Source: Parafrankia elaeagni (GTDB lineage Bacteria; Actinomycetota; Actinomycetes; Frankiales; Frankiaceae). Taken from it: 64,000 nt of DNA. Shown here in pieces: positions 30,772 to 38,631 of the stretch. The stretch lies in the NCBI RefSeq assembly GCF_000374165.1, contig NZ_KB893761.1, positions 36,741 through 100,740 on the forward strand, read 5' to 3'. Numbering within the stretch: position 1 is the stretch's first letter; each line of letters begins with the position of its first letter. The position numbers were made by a program, and so were the translations under genes. The notes under the pieces are model-generated. The model was not told the origin of the DNA. It was given only the letters and a program-made list of their open reading frames with translations, and did no database searches.

Positions 30772-30894
30772 ACCAGGCCCCGACCGTTCAAGCTCTGGTA
30801 GCGCCTGCGCCGCTGAAGCAGCTTGCGGCATCCAGATCCGCCCCGCTCGCAGATCCCGTCCGTGTGACTCAGGCACTGGAGCTGGGCGGTCAAC

Positions 30895-30912
30895 ATAGGT
30901 TAGGCTAACCAT
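30895..30912 (+). promoter_or_regulatory. IdeR/DmdR-type iron box overlapping the -10 of a leaderless dapB promoter
   Basis: ATAGGTTAGGCTAACCAT contains AGGTTAGGCTAACC, a full-strength iron-box core. TAGGCT (30901-30906) fits a TANNNT -10 element six bases before ATG 30913, so transcription probably starts at or next to the initiation codon. Repressor binding would then cover the promoter directly. Confidence 0.75.
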
Positions 30913-31659
30913 ATGAATCGAGTTGCTGTGTTGGGGGCCCGTGGGCGGATGGGCGTGGCGTCGGTCCGCGCAATCGAGGCCAGCTCCGACTTGACCGTGG
31001 TTGCCGAGATCGATGTTGAGGACGACGTGCAGGACATCGTCGACCGCAACGCTGATGTCGTGCTCGTGTTCTCGCCACCGGACGTTGCTCACGAGCAGGT
31101 CCAGTGGTGCATCAAGCAAGGGATTCATGTGGTGGTGGGGACGTCCGGCTTCGACGAGCGGGCTGTGGAGCAGATCCGCGCCGCGCTGGTCGACCATGGT
31201 GACGTCAGCGTGTTCGTCGTTCCGAACTTCTCGGTCGGTGCGGTGCTGATGACCAAGTTCGCCGCAAAGGCAGCCCCGTTCTTCGAGTCTGTCGAGATCA
31301 TCGAGATGCATCATCCTGGCAAGGTGGACGCGCCATCGGGAACGGCGCTGCACACGGCCGAACTGATCGGTCGCGCTCGCGCCGAAGCGGGCTGCGCCCC
31401 ATCACCCGATGCCACCTACCTTGACCCACATGGCGTGCGGGGCGGGCGGATCGAGGGAGTCTCCGTACACTCGGTCCGAGTCCGTGGCTTCATGTCGTCG
31501 CAAGAGGTGCTGTTCGGCGTCGACGGCGAAATTCTCAAGCTGCGATACGACTCCGTAACACGCGAGTCCCTCATGCCCGGAGTGCTCACCGCACTACGCG
31601 CCGTCCCAAATCTCACCGGAGTGACGGTCGGGCTCGACGTCGTACTGGGCCTGGACTGA
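30913..31659 (+). CDS. dapB: 4-hydroxy-tetrahydrodipicolinate reductase (DapB), iron-box controlled
   Basis: 248 residues. NAD(P)H-binding VAVLGARGRMG is at the N-terminus. The catalytic block EMHHPGKVDAPSGTA is complete, as are TSGF and GVRGGRIEGVSVHSVRVRG. The enzyme reduces the dipicolinate intermediate in the diaminopimelate/lysine pathway. No other lysine gene is adjacent, and the gene sits directly under an iron box with no room for a ribosome-binding site. This looks like a second, siderophore-linked copy that raises lysine or diaminopimelate supply in iron starvation. That role is inference; a housekeeping dapB should exist elsewhere. Confidence 0.92.
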   Translation: MNRVAVLGARGRMGVASVRAIEASSDLTVVAEIDVEDDVQDIVDRNADVVLVFSPPDVAHEQVQWCIKQGIHVVVGTSGFDERAVEQIRAALVDHGDVSVFVVPNFSVGAVLMTKFAAKAAPFFESVEIIEMHHPGKVDAPSGTALHTAELIGRARAEAGCAPSPDATYLDPHGVRGGRIEGVSVHSVRVRGFMSSQEVLFGVDGEILKLRYDSVTRESLMPGVLTALRAVPNLTGVTVGLDVVLGLD

Positions 31660-31684
31660 AACGAAGCAACGACAGGGCAACGTA

Positions 31685-31850
31685 TGGACCTTGCACCCGG
31701 TCCTGGCTCTGGTCGGCGCCGGATACCGGGTGACGACCTTCGATGCCCGCGGGATTAGCCCGATGCCTCGGCAGGCAGATTCCGACTTTCGCCGCATGAC
31801 GATCAACGACCTGGCCGACGATGTCGCGAAACTGATACAGATCTTGAGGT
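31685..31850 (+). pseudogene. Alpha/beta hydrolase N-terminal fragment
   Basis: HPVLALVGAGYRVTTFDARG, ISPMPRQADS and MTINDLADDVAKLIQIL match the first strands of alpha/beta hydrolases of the type often found beside siderophore NRPS genes. The catalytic serine (GxSxG) and everything after are missing; the sequence runs into transporter debris. Confidence 0.55.
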
Positions 31851-32215
31851 GGACCGGGTGCTGGCCACCGCCGTGCCAGCGGTGCCAAGGACCGCCGAGA
31901 CCATCATGACCGCCCTGAGCACCAGGCCCAGCAGATCGTCGAGTCCCAGCGCGGCTACGCCACCGTGCTCGGCTTCGGACTCGCAGAGCAGCGACACCAC
32001 GCCGTGATGACCGCCGCGCGTTCGGCGCGATACACCGCCGGTCCGGTGCGCAGTACCACCGCCTCCTGGAGCGTCGCGGTGCAGGCGCTGAAGGCCCGCA
32101 CCGTGCAGAGCATGTTCAACCGCCGGCTGAACCTCGGTGAATGCTTGAGCGAGTTCACCGGGCTCGACCTGGACGCGCATGCCCCCACCGACGACGTCCA
32201 GCGTGGGTACCGCTG
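31845..32215. pseudogene. Scrambled fragment of an ABC exporter half B
   Basis: On the plus strand (31920-32215) the translation QQIVESQRGYATVLGFGLAE, QALKARTVQSMFNRRLNLGE follows residues in the second half of the membrane domain of the intact exporter at 9717-11480. On the minus strand (about 31910-31845) AVMMVSAVLGTAGTAVA matches an earlier helix of the same protein. The two parts are in opposite orientation, so the copy was rearranged as well as truncated. Confidence 0.6.
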
Positions 32216-32239
32216 ACGTGGACGCCGGGGGTCGACCAC

Positions 32240-32560
32240 TCGGTAGCCGGCGACCAGGTCAGTCGCTTGCCCGACCGTGGCGGCGAGCAGGGCCTGGTAC
32301 TCGCGGTTGTCCCGGGACAGTCGCTCGCTGAGCATGCCCATCAGCCAGACCGCGACCGGCGCCCCGAACAGCACCACGAGTCCGAGCAGCCAGTGCGTCG
32401 CCAGCAGCGAGGCGGCGATGAACCCGATGGCGGCGATCCTCGCGATCGGCATGATCGCGAGGATCGCCGCGTTGGACAGGCGTCCGACGTCGCCCGGTCA
32501 TGAGCGACACGACGTCGCCGTCCGGTGCGTACGTGTCTGGGACGACCCGCCGCACCGGCA
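32240..32560 (-). pseudogene. Fragment of an ABC exporter half A
   Basis: The minus-strand translation gives PIARIAAIGFIAASLLATHW, GAPVAVWLMGMLSERLSRDN and LLAATVGQATDLVAGYRVV, close to residues 160-250 of the intact half A at 7969-9720. An out-of-frame TYAPDGDVVSLMT precedes it. With 31845-32215 this shows that a second exporter pair once stood here. Confidence 0.65.
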
Positions 32561-32573
32561 TCCTCCACGCCCG

Positions 32574-33455
32574 TCACGGCTGTCCCGCGGGCCGGTCCCT
32601 GCCCAGGGGCACCACGTGTGGTGTGCCGGTAACCGGGTCGGGGACGACGAGGCAGCGCAGCCCGAAGACGTCCTCGACGAGCTCGGCTGTCACGATCTGG
32701 GACGGCGCCCCCTCGGCGACCACGGCGCCGTCCTTCATCGCGATCAGGTGTGTGCCGTAGCGGGCGGCCTGGTTCAGGTCGTGCAGCACGGCGACCAGGG
32801 TGTGGCCGGCGTGGTGCAGGTCGGTGAACAGCTCCATCAGTTCGATCTGATGGGTGATGTCGAGGAAGGTGGTCGGCTCGTCCAGCAGCAGGATGCTGGT
32901 GTGCTGCGCGAGCGCCATCGCCACCCACACCCGCTGCCGCTGGCCACCCGACAGCTCGTCCACCAGGCGGCCGGACAGGTCGGTGACCGCGGTCTGGTCC
33001 ATCGCCCTGGCCACAGCCTGCTCGTCGGCCTCGGTCCACTGCCGGATGAACCCCTGATACGGGTACCGGCCCCGGGCCACCAGGTCCGCCACGGTGATCC
33101 CGTCTGGCGCGATCGAAGTCTGTGGCAGCAGCCCGACTCGCTGCGCCACCTCCTTGGTCTTGAAGGAGCTGATGTCGGCGCCGTCGAGGAGGACCTGCCC
33201 GGCCAGTGGTTTCAACAGTCGCGACAGCCCGCGTAGCAGGGTGGACTTGCCGCACGCGTTCGGGCCGACGATGACCGTGAACGACTCGTCGGGGATCACC
33301 ACGGACAGGTCGCGGGAGATGACCCTCCTGTCGTACCCGATCGTCGCCGCCTCCACGCGCAGGCGTGCGCCGCGCGCTGGCGGAGCGCACAGATGCGGGT
33401 CGCTCTCGGCTGCGTCGGCCGCGGGACCGGCGATGAGGCCGGTATGGGTGTTCAC
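32574..33455 (-). CDS. Ferric-siderophore ABC importer ATPase (FepC/FhuC type)
   Basis: 293 residues from GTG 33455, which overlaps the permease stop (GTGA) and has AGGAGG five bases upstream. The frame is open further upstream, but that part lies inside the permease gene. Walker A is GPNACGKST, the signature ELSGGQRQRVWVAMALAQ, Walker B ILLLDEPTTFLD, and the H-loop VLHDLNQAARY: all intact. It powers uptake of the ferric siderophore at the cytoplasmic membrane. It is the last gene of a five-gene minus-strand operon. Confidence 0.95.
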   Translation of the reverse strand: MNTHTGLIAGPAADAAESDPHLCAPPARGARLRVEAATIGYDRRVISRDLSVVIPDESFTVIVGPNACGKSTLLRGLSRLLKPLAGQVLLDGADISSFKTKEVAQRVGLLPQTSIAPDGITVADLVARGRYPYQGFIRQWTEADEQAVARAMDQTAVTDLSGRLVDELSGGQRQRVWVAMALAQHTSILLLDEPTTFLDITHQIELMELFTDLHHAGHTLVAVLHDLNQAARYGTHLIAMKDGAVVAEGAPSQIVTAELVEDVFGLRCLVVPDPVTGTPHVVPLGRDRPAGQP

Positions 33456-34561
33456 AAGCGCCTCCTGGCTTCGGTGAACAGCAGGTAGCCGAGGTAGCCG
33501 CCGCCGAGCATGACGGTGACGATCCCCACCGGCAGGGGCCTGGGTGCGGCGTGCTGGGCGACGTAGTCCGCCGACAGGCACAGCAGCGCGCCGACGAACG
33601 CGGCGGGCGCGAGGGTGATCCCAGCGGTGCGGGCGAGCCGGCGGGCGATCTGCGGCGCGACCAGGGAGATGAACGTGATGGGCCCGGACGCGGCGGTGAC
33701 GGTCGCCGTCAGCGCCACGCCCACCACGATCAGGCCGAGGCGTACGGGCGAGGCCCGTACGCCCTGGGAGGCGGCAGCGTCGTCGCCGAGCTCCAGCTGT
33801 CGCATCGGCCGGCCCAGCATCGCCGCCGCCAGCAGCAGCACAGCGATGCAGGCGCCGCCGATGACGACCTGATGCCAGGCAATCGCGTTGAGTGACCCGG
33901 CGCGCCACGCGGCGGCGGCCATCGCCTCGTCCAGGTCGGCTTTGAGGATCAGCCAGGTGTTCAGCGAGTCCAGCATCGCCGAGACGCCGATGCCGATGAC
34001 GATCAGCCGGAATCCCTGCACGCCTCGCCGGTAGGCGAGCACGTACACGAGCAGGGCGGTGGCCATCCCGCCGAGCAGCGCCCCGCCGACCAGTTGCAGG
34101 TAGCTTCCGTGGATGACCAGGACCACGATCAGCGCGCCGGTGTAGGAGCCCTGGGAGAAACCGATGATGCCGGGGTCCGCGAGCGGGTTGCGCAGCAGGG
34201 ACTGGAACACCGCGCCGCTCACCCCGAGCGCGGCACCGAACACCACTGCCGCGGCCACCCGGGGCAGCCGCCACTCGACCACGATGTCGCGCACCAGCCC
34301 GGTCTCACCGCCGGCCAGCGCGGAGATCACCTGCCCGGGGCCCAGCGAGTAGGAGCCGGTCATCAGCGCGAGCACCGCCAGGCAGGCGATGACGAGCGCG
34401 AGAACGGCGCAGACGATGACCGAACGCCAGGCGAGCCGCACCGCGACCCGCCGGCGCCGCAGCGTCAACACCCGCCACCCGAAGTCCACCCGCTCTCCGA
34501 GGACCGGGCCGGTCGGGCGAGTACCAGCCGCCCGTGACCCGGACGAGACGTCGATGCTCAT
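33452..34561 (-). CDS. Ferric-siderophore ABC importer permease (FecCD/FepG family)
   Basis: 369 residues with a long N-terminal cytoplasmic extension (about 45 residues) and then some nine membrane segments. LPRVAAAVVFGAALGVSGAV, FQSLLRNPLADPGIIGFSQG, GPITFISLVAPQIARRL and PLPVGIVTVMLGGGYLGYLL are the FecCD family motifs. The ATG overlaps the stop of the upstream permease (ATGA). It pairs with the product of 34558-35601 to form the channel. Confidence 0.95.
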   Translation of the reverse strand: MSIDVSSGSRAAGTRPTGPVLGERVDFGWRVLTLRRRRVAVRLAWRSVIVCAVLALVIACLAVLALMTGSYSLGPGQVISALAGGETGLVRDIVVEWRLPRVAAAVVFGAALGVSGAVFQSLLRNPLADPGIIGFSQGSYTGALIVVLVIHGSYLQLVGGALLGGMATALLVYVLAYRRGVQGFRLIVIGIGVSAMLDSLNTWLILKADLDEAMAAAAWRAGSLNAIAWHQVVIGGACIAVLLLAAAMLGRPMRQLELGDDAAASQGVRASPVRLGLIVVGVALTATVTAASGPITFISLVAPQIARRLARTAGITLAPAAFVGALLCLSADYVAQHAAPRPLPVGIVTVMLGGGYLGYLLFTEARRRL

Positions 34562-35601
34562 AGTTTGCTCGCCTTGTTGCGGCGGACGAGGACTATGAGA
34601 ACGGGGGCACCGATGAAGGCTGTCACGATGCCCACGGGAATCTCACCGGGCCGCATCACGACCCTCCCGAGGATGTCGGCGGCCAGCAGCAGGATCGGGG
34701 CGAGCAGGATGCTGTAGGCGAAGATCCAGCGCTGGTGCGGGCCGACGAGCCAGCGGGCCACGTGCGGCACCATGAGCCCCACGAACGTGATGGGTCCGGC
34801 GACGGCCGTCGCCCCTCCGGTGAGCAGCGTCAGCGCGATCACCGCAAGCAGGCGGGTGCGTACCAGGCGAACCCCCTGGGTGACAGCCAGCTCGTCGCCC
34901 AGGGCCATGGCGTCGAGCGAACCCGACACCGCGAAGGCCACGATAACGGCCACTCCGAGGAACGGCAGGATCGGCCACACCACGTCGAGCGGGCGGCCCG
35001 CGATCGAACCGGCGTCCCAGGATCGGATCGCGTCGAAGGCGTCCGGGTTGGTCAGCTGGAGCGCGTCCCGGACGCCCCCGAGCACCGCGCCGACGCAGAT
35101 CCCGGCGAGCACCATCACCACCGGTGACTGGCCCTGGCGCGTCGACCCGAGGGCGAGCACCATGAGCGTGACGACCAGTGCTCCCACGAAGGCGAACCAC
35201 ATGTAGCCCCGGACGTCGCGGATGCCGAACAGCCCCACGGCGACGGTCACCGCGAGGGACGCGCCGGCGTGGACGCCGAGAAGGCCCGGATCGGCCAGCG
35301 GGTTGCGGACAAGCGCCTGGATCAGCGCGCCCGACAGGCCGAGCGCGACGCCGACGACGAGACCCACGACCGTGCGCGGCAGCCGGAAGTCGCGGATCGC
35401 GAACTGGTCGATGCCGGCCGACGAGTGGACCAGCGCGTCCCACACCACGGACGGCGCGATCGCCGTCGATCCGATCATCACGCTCAGCACCAGCAGGACC
35501 AGCAGGACCACCAGCGCCACGATTAGGCCGAGCAGACGACGACGCGGTCCGGGCACCGTGACGGTGCCCGGACCGGTTCGCCGCAGGGCGAGGACTGTCA
35601 C
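34558..35601 (-). CDS. Ferric-siderophore ABC importer permease (FecCD/FepD family)
   Basis: 347 residues from GTG 35601, which overlaps the binding-protein stop (GTGA). Upstream open frame inside the preceding gene is ignored. Motifs: LPRTVVGLVVGVALGLSGAL, IQALVRNPLADPGLLGVHAG, GPITFVGLMVPHVARWL and GEIPVGIVTAFIGAPVLIVL. It is the second channel subunit, encoded in translationally coupled order with the binding protein and the other permease. Confidence 0.95.
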   Translation of the reverse strand: MTVLALRRTGPGTVTVPGPRRRLLGLIVALVVLLVLLVLSVMIGSTAIAPSVVWDALVHSSAGIDQFAIRDFRLPRTVVGLVVGVALGLSGALIQALVRNPLADPGLLGVHAGASLAVTVAVGLFGIRDVRGYMWFAFVGALVVTLMVLALGSTRQGQSPVVMVLAGICVGAVLGGVRDALQLTNPDAFDAIRSWDAGSIAGRPLDVVWPILPFLGVAVIVAFAVSGSLDAMALGDELAVTQGVRLVRTRLLAVIALTLLTGGATAVAGPITFVGLMVPHVARWLVGPHQRWIFAYSILLAPILLLAADILGRVVMRPGEIPVGIVTAFIGAPVLIVLVRRNKASKL

Positions 35602-36593
35602 GCCCCGTCTGGGAGGGTCGCCAGCGCCTTGTCGAGCGAGTCCAGGTATCGGATGACGGATCCGTAGGAGTTGTTGCCGGGGCAGAAGACTCCGAGCGCA
35701 TGACCGGAGGTCACGGCCGGCAGCGCCTTCCAGGTGTTGGTCTCGACCACCGGCTTGAAGGGCTCTGTCGGCTGGCCCTCGGCGTCGACGGGGTACGTGA
35801 TCACGTCGTACTGGGACAGCTCGCCGAGCTGCTCGAACGGCAGCGACGTCCAGGCCAGGGGGTCGGCACCGGCGGCCGCCTCCGGAAGGTCCAGGCCGAC
35901 CTCGTCCCTGGCGATCTCGGAGCAGCCGATGTCGGCGATGGCGAACGTGCCGGCATCGGACGACGACCAGCGGATGACGTCGACGAACGAGGTGCCCTCG
36001 ATGGCCGCGCCGCGCTCCTCCTTGATGGCGGCAAGGCGCGTGTCGAACTCCGCCTTCTGCTCGCCCAGCCTGTCCGTCAGGCCACCGGCCGCCGCCACTC
36101 CGTCGGCAAGGGCCTTCCACTCGGTGTCAAGCCCGAAGAACGCCGTCGGGGCGATCGCCTCCAGCCGCGCCTTGAGCGGCTCGAACTCGGAATCGGGTAT
36201 CTGGACCAGGATGAGGTCCGGGTTCAGGCCGGCGAGTTCCTCCAGGTCGACCTCGTCGGCACTGGCCGCGAGGATCGTGGCCGACTCGTACGTCGCCTGC
36301 TGGTCCTCGGGCAACTGCCCGACGTCGGAGGCCGATTCCTCCGTGACGCCGATCGGCTTCCCGCCGAGGTCGATGAACGGCAGAGTCGTGTTGCCGATCG
36401 TGGCCACGCGCTGCGGGTCGGCGGGGACCTCGATCGTGCCGTTGTCGGCCTGGATGCTGCGCGTCCCGCCGGCTGCGCCGCCGGTGTCGTCGCCGTCACC
36501 GTCGTCACCGCCGCAGGCGGAAAGAACGAGTGCGGCACTCAACAGGCCGGCCGCCAGGGCCGCGCCGCGTCGCCTCAGCGATGTCATGATCAT
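35598..36593 (-). CDS. Ferric-siderophore-binding lipoprotein (FepB/FecB type)
   Basis: 331 residues. The signal peptide MIMTSLRRRGAALAAGLLS runs into the lipobox LSAC, so the mature protein is lipid-anchored at about Cys27, followed by an Asp/Gly-rich linker. The periplasmic-binding-protein fold is indicated by PADPQRVATIG, LAGLNPDLILVQ and the helix between lobes. It captures the loaded siderophore outside the membrane. It starts 38 bp after the SIP-methyltransferase fusion and is coupled to the permease that follows. Confidence 0.93.
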   Translation of the reverse strand: MIMTSLRRRGAALAAGLLSAALVLSACGGDDGDGDDTGGAAGGTRSIQADNGTIEVPADPQRVATIGNTTLPFIDLGGKPIGVTEESASDVGQLPEDQQATYESATILAASADEVDLEELAGLNPDLILVQIPDSEFEPLKARLEAIAPTAFFGLDTEWKALADGVAAAGGLTDRLGEQKAEFDTRLAAIKEERGAAIEGTSFVDVIRWSSSDAGTFAIADIGCSEIARDEVGLDLPEAAAGADPLAWTSLPFEQLGELSQYDVITYPVDAEGQPTEPFKPVVETNTWKALPAVTSGHALGVFCPGNNSYGSVIRYLDSLDKALATLPDGA

Positions 36594-36631
36594 GGATATC
36601 TTCTTCTTTCGTATCGTCGTCGGGGTGAAGG

Positions 36632-38497
36632 TCAGTGGGTGTCCACGGGTGTGAGTTCGTGGACGGTGGTGCCCCAGCCGACGGTGTGGGCGGCGCTCTG
36701 TTCGAGGCCGGCTCGGGTGATGACGGCGTCGAGCTCGGCGGCGGTGCGCAGACCGGAGCCGTGCACGGTGAGGGCGAGCAGGTCGGCTTCGCCGTCGTGT
36801 TCGTCGAGGGCGTCGGTGTCGAAGAGGTCTTCGACCAGGAGGACCCGGCCGTGGGGGAGGAGGTTCTCGGCTGCTCGGCGCAGCGCGTGGGCGGCATCCG
36901 CGTCGGCGAGGCTCTTGAAGGCGCGGATGACGAACACGGCGTCGGCGGCGGGGCTGGGCTCGAAGACCGACTGTTCGACCACGCTGACCCGGTCGCGCTG
37001 CCGCTCGTCGGGGATGGTGGCGGGCAGGTCGCGGCGCAGCCAGTCCGCCTGTGCGGGCAGCGCGCAGATCGTGATCCGCAGGTCGGGGTGGGCGGCGACG
37101 AACTCGCGGGCCTGGGCGCCGGCGCCGCCGGAGTGGAGCACCAGGTGCCGGACTCCGGCGAGCAGGTCGGACTTGGCGATCGGCTCGGCCAGCGTGGCCT
37201 GGAACGGCGCCAGGCGTTCCAGGTAGCGATCCTCGTAGTCCTGGTCGGCCCGCACCTCGGTGAAGGTCTGGCCCGTGACCGAGGGGTACGAGGCGCGGCC
37301 GGTGCGGATCGACTCGGTGAGCCCGTAGATGCCGAGCATCTCGCGCCCCGTCACCGCGGCGGAGTGCAGAGCCCCCGCGACGAACTCGACGGTCAGAACC
37401 TCACCGACCGGCGTCAGGCCGTAGTGGCCCGGTGCGGTCTCGGTCAGGACGTCGAGGGTGTGCAGGTAGCGCAGCAGCTTGCCCAGCGCCCGTTCGTCGG
37501 TGTCCGTTCTGCCGGCCAGCTCCGCGACGCCGGTGACGCCGCGGGAGACCAGCTCGGGAACGTCCAGCTCGACGGCGGTGCGGATCGCGATCGGTGCGAT
37601 CAGCTCGGTCAGCTGGTGGAGTTTCTCGAACGGGGTCTTCGTCTTCTCGAGGTCGGGCACCGCCTCATCGGCCTCCAGCGCGACGACCTCGCCGCGACGC
37701 CAGTACCCGGTGAAGTCGATGTCCTCCTTGGGCACTGCGCGGTCCTCCACCAGATGGCGCCGGAGGTCCCGCACCGCCGTCTGCTCCCCGGCGAGCCACG
37801 CGAACGGCCGGCCTTCCCACCAGCCGCAGTTCCTGACCGCATCCACCAGGTGGGCGGTCGTGCCGGCCGCGGCGCCGTCGCGCACGAGCCAGGTGACCTC
37901 GACGCCGGGCAGCGCACGCAGCTCCTGGCGGTGTTCCTTCTCGGCGACCTCGATGAACACCTGTGCCCTCGTGCCCTCGGGCAGCTCGTCGAGTAAGCGG
38001 CCGATCGCGGGGATCGCCGTGTCGTCGCCGGCGACCAGCAGCCAGTCCGCGTCCTGCGGGAGCGTCCGCGACGAGGCCGGGCCGGAGAAATGGACGCGGT
38101 CGCCGACCTGGGCGCGGTGCGCCCAGGTGGTGCCGACGCCGATGCCGTGCCGGACGAAGTCGATGTCCAGCTCGCCGGTCGCGGGCGCCCAGCGACGCAC
38201 GGAGTAGGCCCTCGACAGCCGTCGCGGATCTCTGGGCAGGTCCAGGCCCGTCGCCGTCTGCACCGGCAGCACCGGCTCGGACTCGCCGGGGTAGGCGAAC
38301 GCCAGCCGGATGTAGTCGTCGAAGCCCGTCGAGTCGAACGCCGGCTGAGCGAAACCGTTCGCCGAGGTGAACGCGCCCAGCTGCGCACCGGCCAACGTGA
38401 TCCGCCGCATCCCCGGCGTCAGGTCCCGCACACATACGACCTCGGCCTCACGCAAGGTCAACGGGCGCACGGTGATCCGGCGTGAGGTCTTCGGCAT
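36632..38497 (-). CDS. Siderophore-interacting FAD reductase fused to an O-methyltransferase-like domain (copy 2)
   Basis: 621 residues with the same architecture as 12719-14569. The SIP domain (1-280) has RAYSVRR for FAD, ELDIDFVRHGIGVGTTWAHR and LLVAGDDTAIPAIGRLLDEL. The C-terminal 330 residues follow the Methyltransf_2 layout; the SAM loop reads LVLHSGGAGAQAREF, closer to a working GGxGA loop than in copy 1. It is the first gene of the uptake operon behind an iron box, so iron release from the imported complex is a sound prediction. Whether the second domain methylates anything is open. Confidence 0.88.
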   Translation of the reverse strand: MPKTSRRITVRPLTLREAEVVCVRDLTPGMRRITLAGAQLGAFTSANGFAQPAFDSTGFDDYIRLAFAYPGESEPVLPVQTATGLDLPRDPRRLSRAYSVRRWAPATGELDIDFVRHGIGVGTTWAHRAQVGDRVHFSGPASSRTLPQDADWLLVAGDDTAIPAIGRLLDELPEGTRAQVFIEVAEKEHRQELRALPGVEVTWLVRDGAAAGTTAHLVDAVRNCGWWEGRPFAWLAGEQTAVRDLRRHLVEDRAVPKEDIDFTGYWRRGEVVALEADEAVPDLEKTKTPFEKLHQLTELIAPIAIRTAVELDVPELVSRGVTGVAELAGRTDTDERALGKLLRYLHTLDVLTETAPGHYGLTPVGEVLTVEFVAGALHSAAVTGREMLGIYGLTESIRTGRASYPSVTGQTFTEVRADQDYEDRYLERLAPFQATLAEPIAKSDLLAGVRHLVLHSGGAGAQAREFVAAHPDLRITICALPAQADWLRRDLPATIPDERQRDRVSVVEQSVFEPSPAADAVFVIRAFKSLADADAAHALRRAAENLLPHGRVLLVEDLFDTDALDEHDGEADLLALTVHGSGLRTAAELDAVITRAGLEQSAAHTVGWGTTVHELTPVDTH

Positions 38498-38573
38498 GCT
38501 GAGCCACAGCCCTTCCCGATCGTTACGAGGGTGACGAGGCCGCGCTCCACCATCGGCAGGAGGGCCGGTGCTA

Positions 38574-38593
38574 ATGTTAGGCGAACCTAATCT
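38574..38593. promoter_or_regulatory. IdeR/DmdR-type iron box between uptake operon and AraC regulator
   Basis: AATGTTAGGCGAACCTAATC contains TTAGG-cga-ACCTAA (38577-38590). It lies 80 bp upstream of ATG 38497 (minus) and 42 bp upstream of ATG 38632 (plus), so it could govern both divergent units. Confidence 0.78.
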
Positions 38594-38631
38594 TTATTGG
38601 TGTGCGTAAATCGCCACATGGTTAGGACGGG

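Noticed and set aside
34558-36120. 520-codon version of the first permease
   Set aside because: The upstream 173 codons lie inside the binding-protein gene in another frame. GTG 35601, overlapping its stop, gives a normal FecCD length.
35700-37996. Long plus-strand frames opposite the binding protein and SIP fusion
   Set aside because: Antisense frames without ribosome-binding sites or motifs; the minus frames encode a lipobox protein and an FAD reductase.
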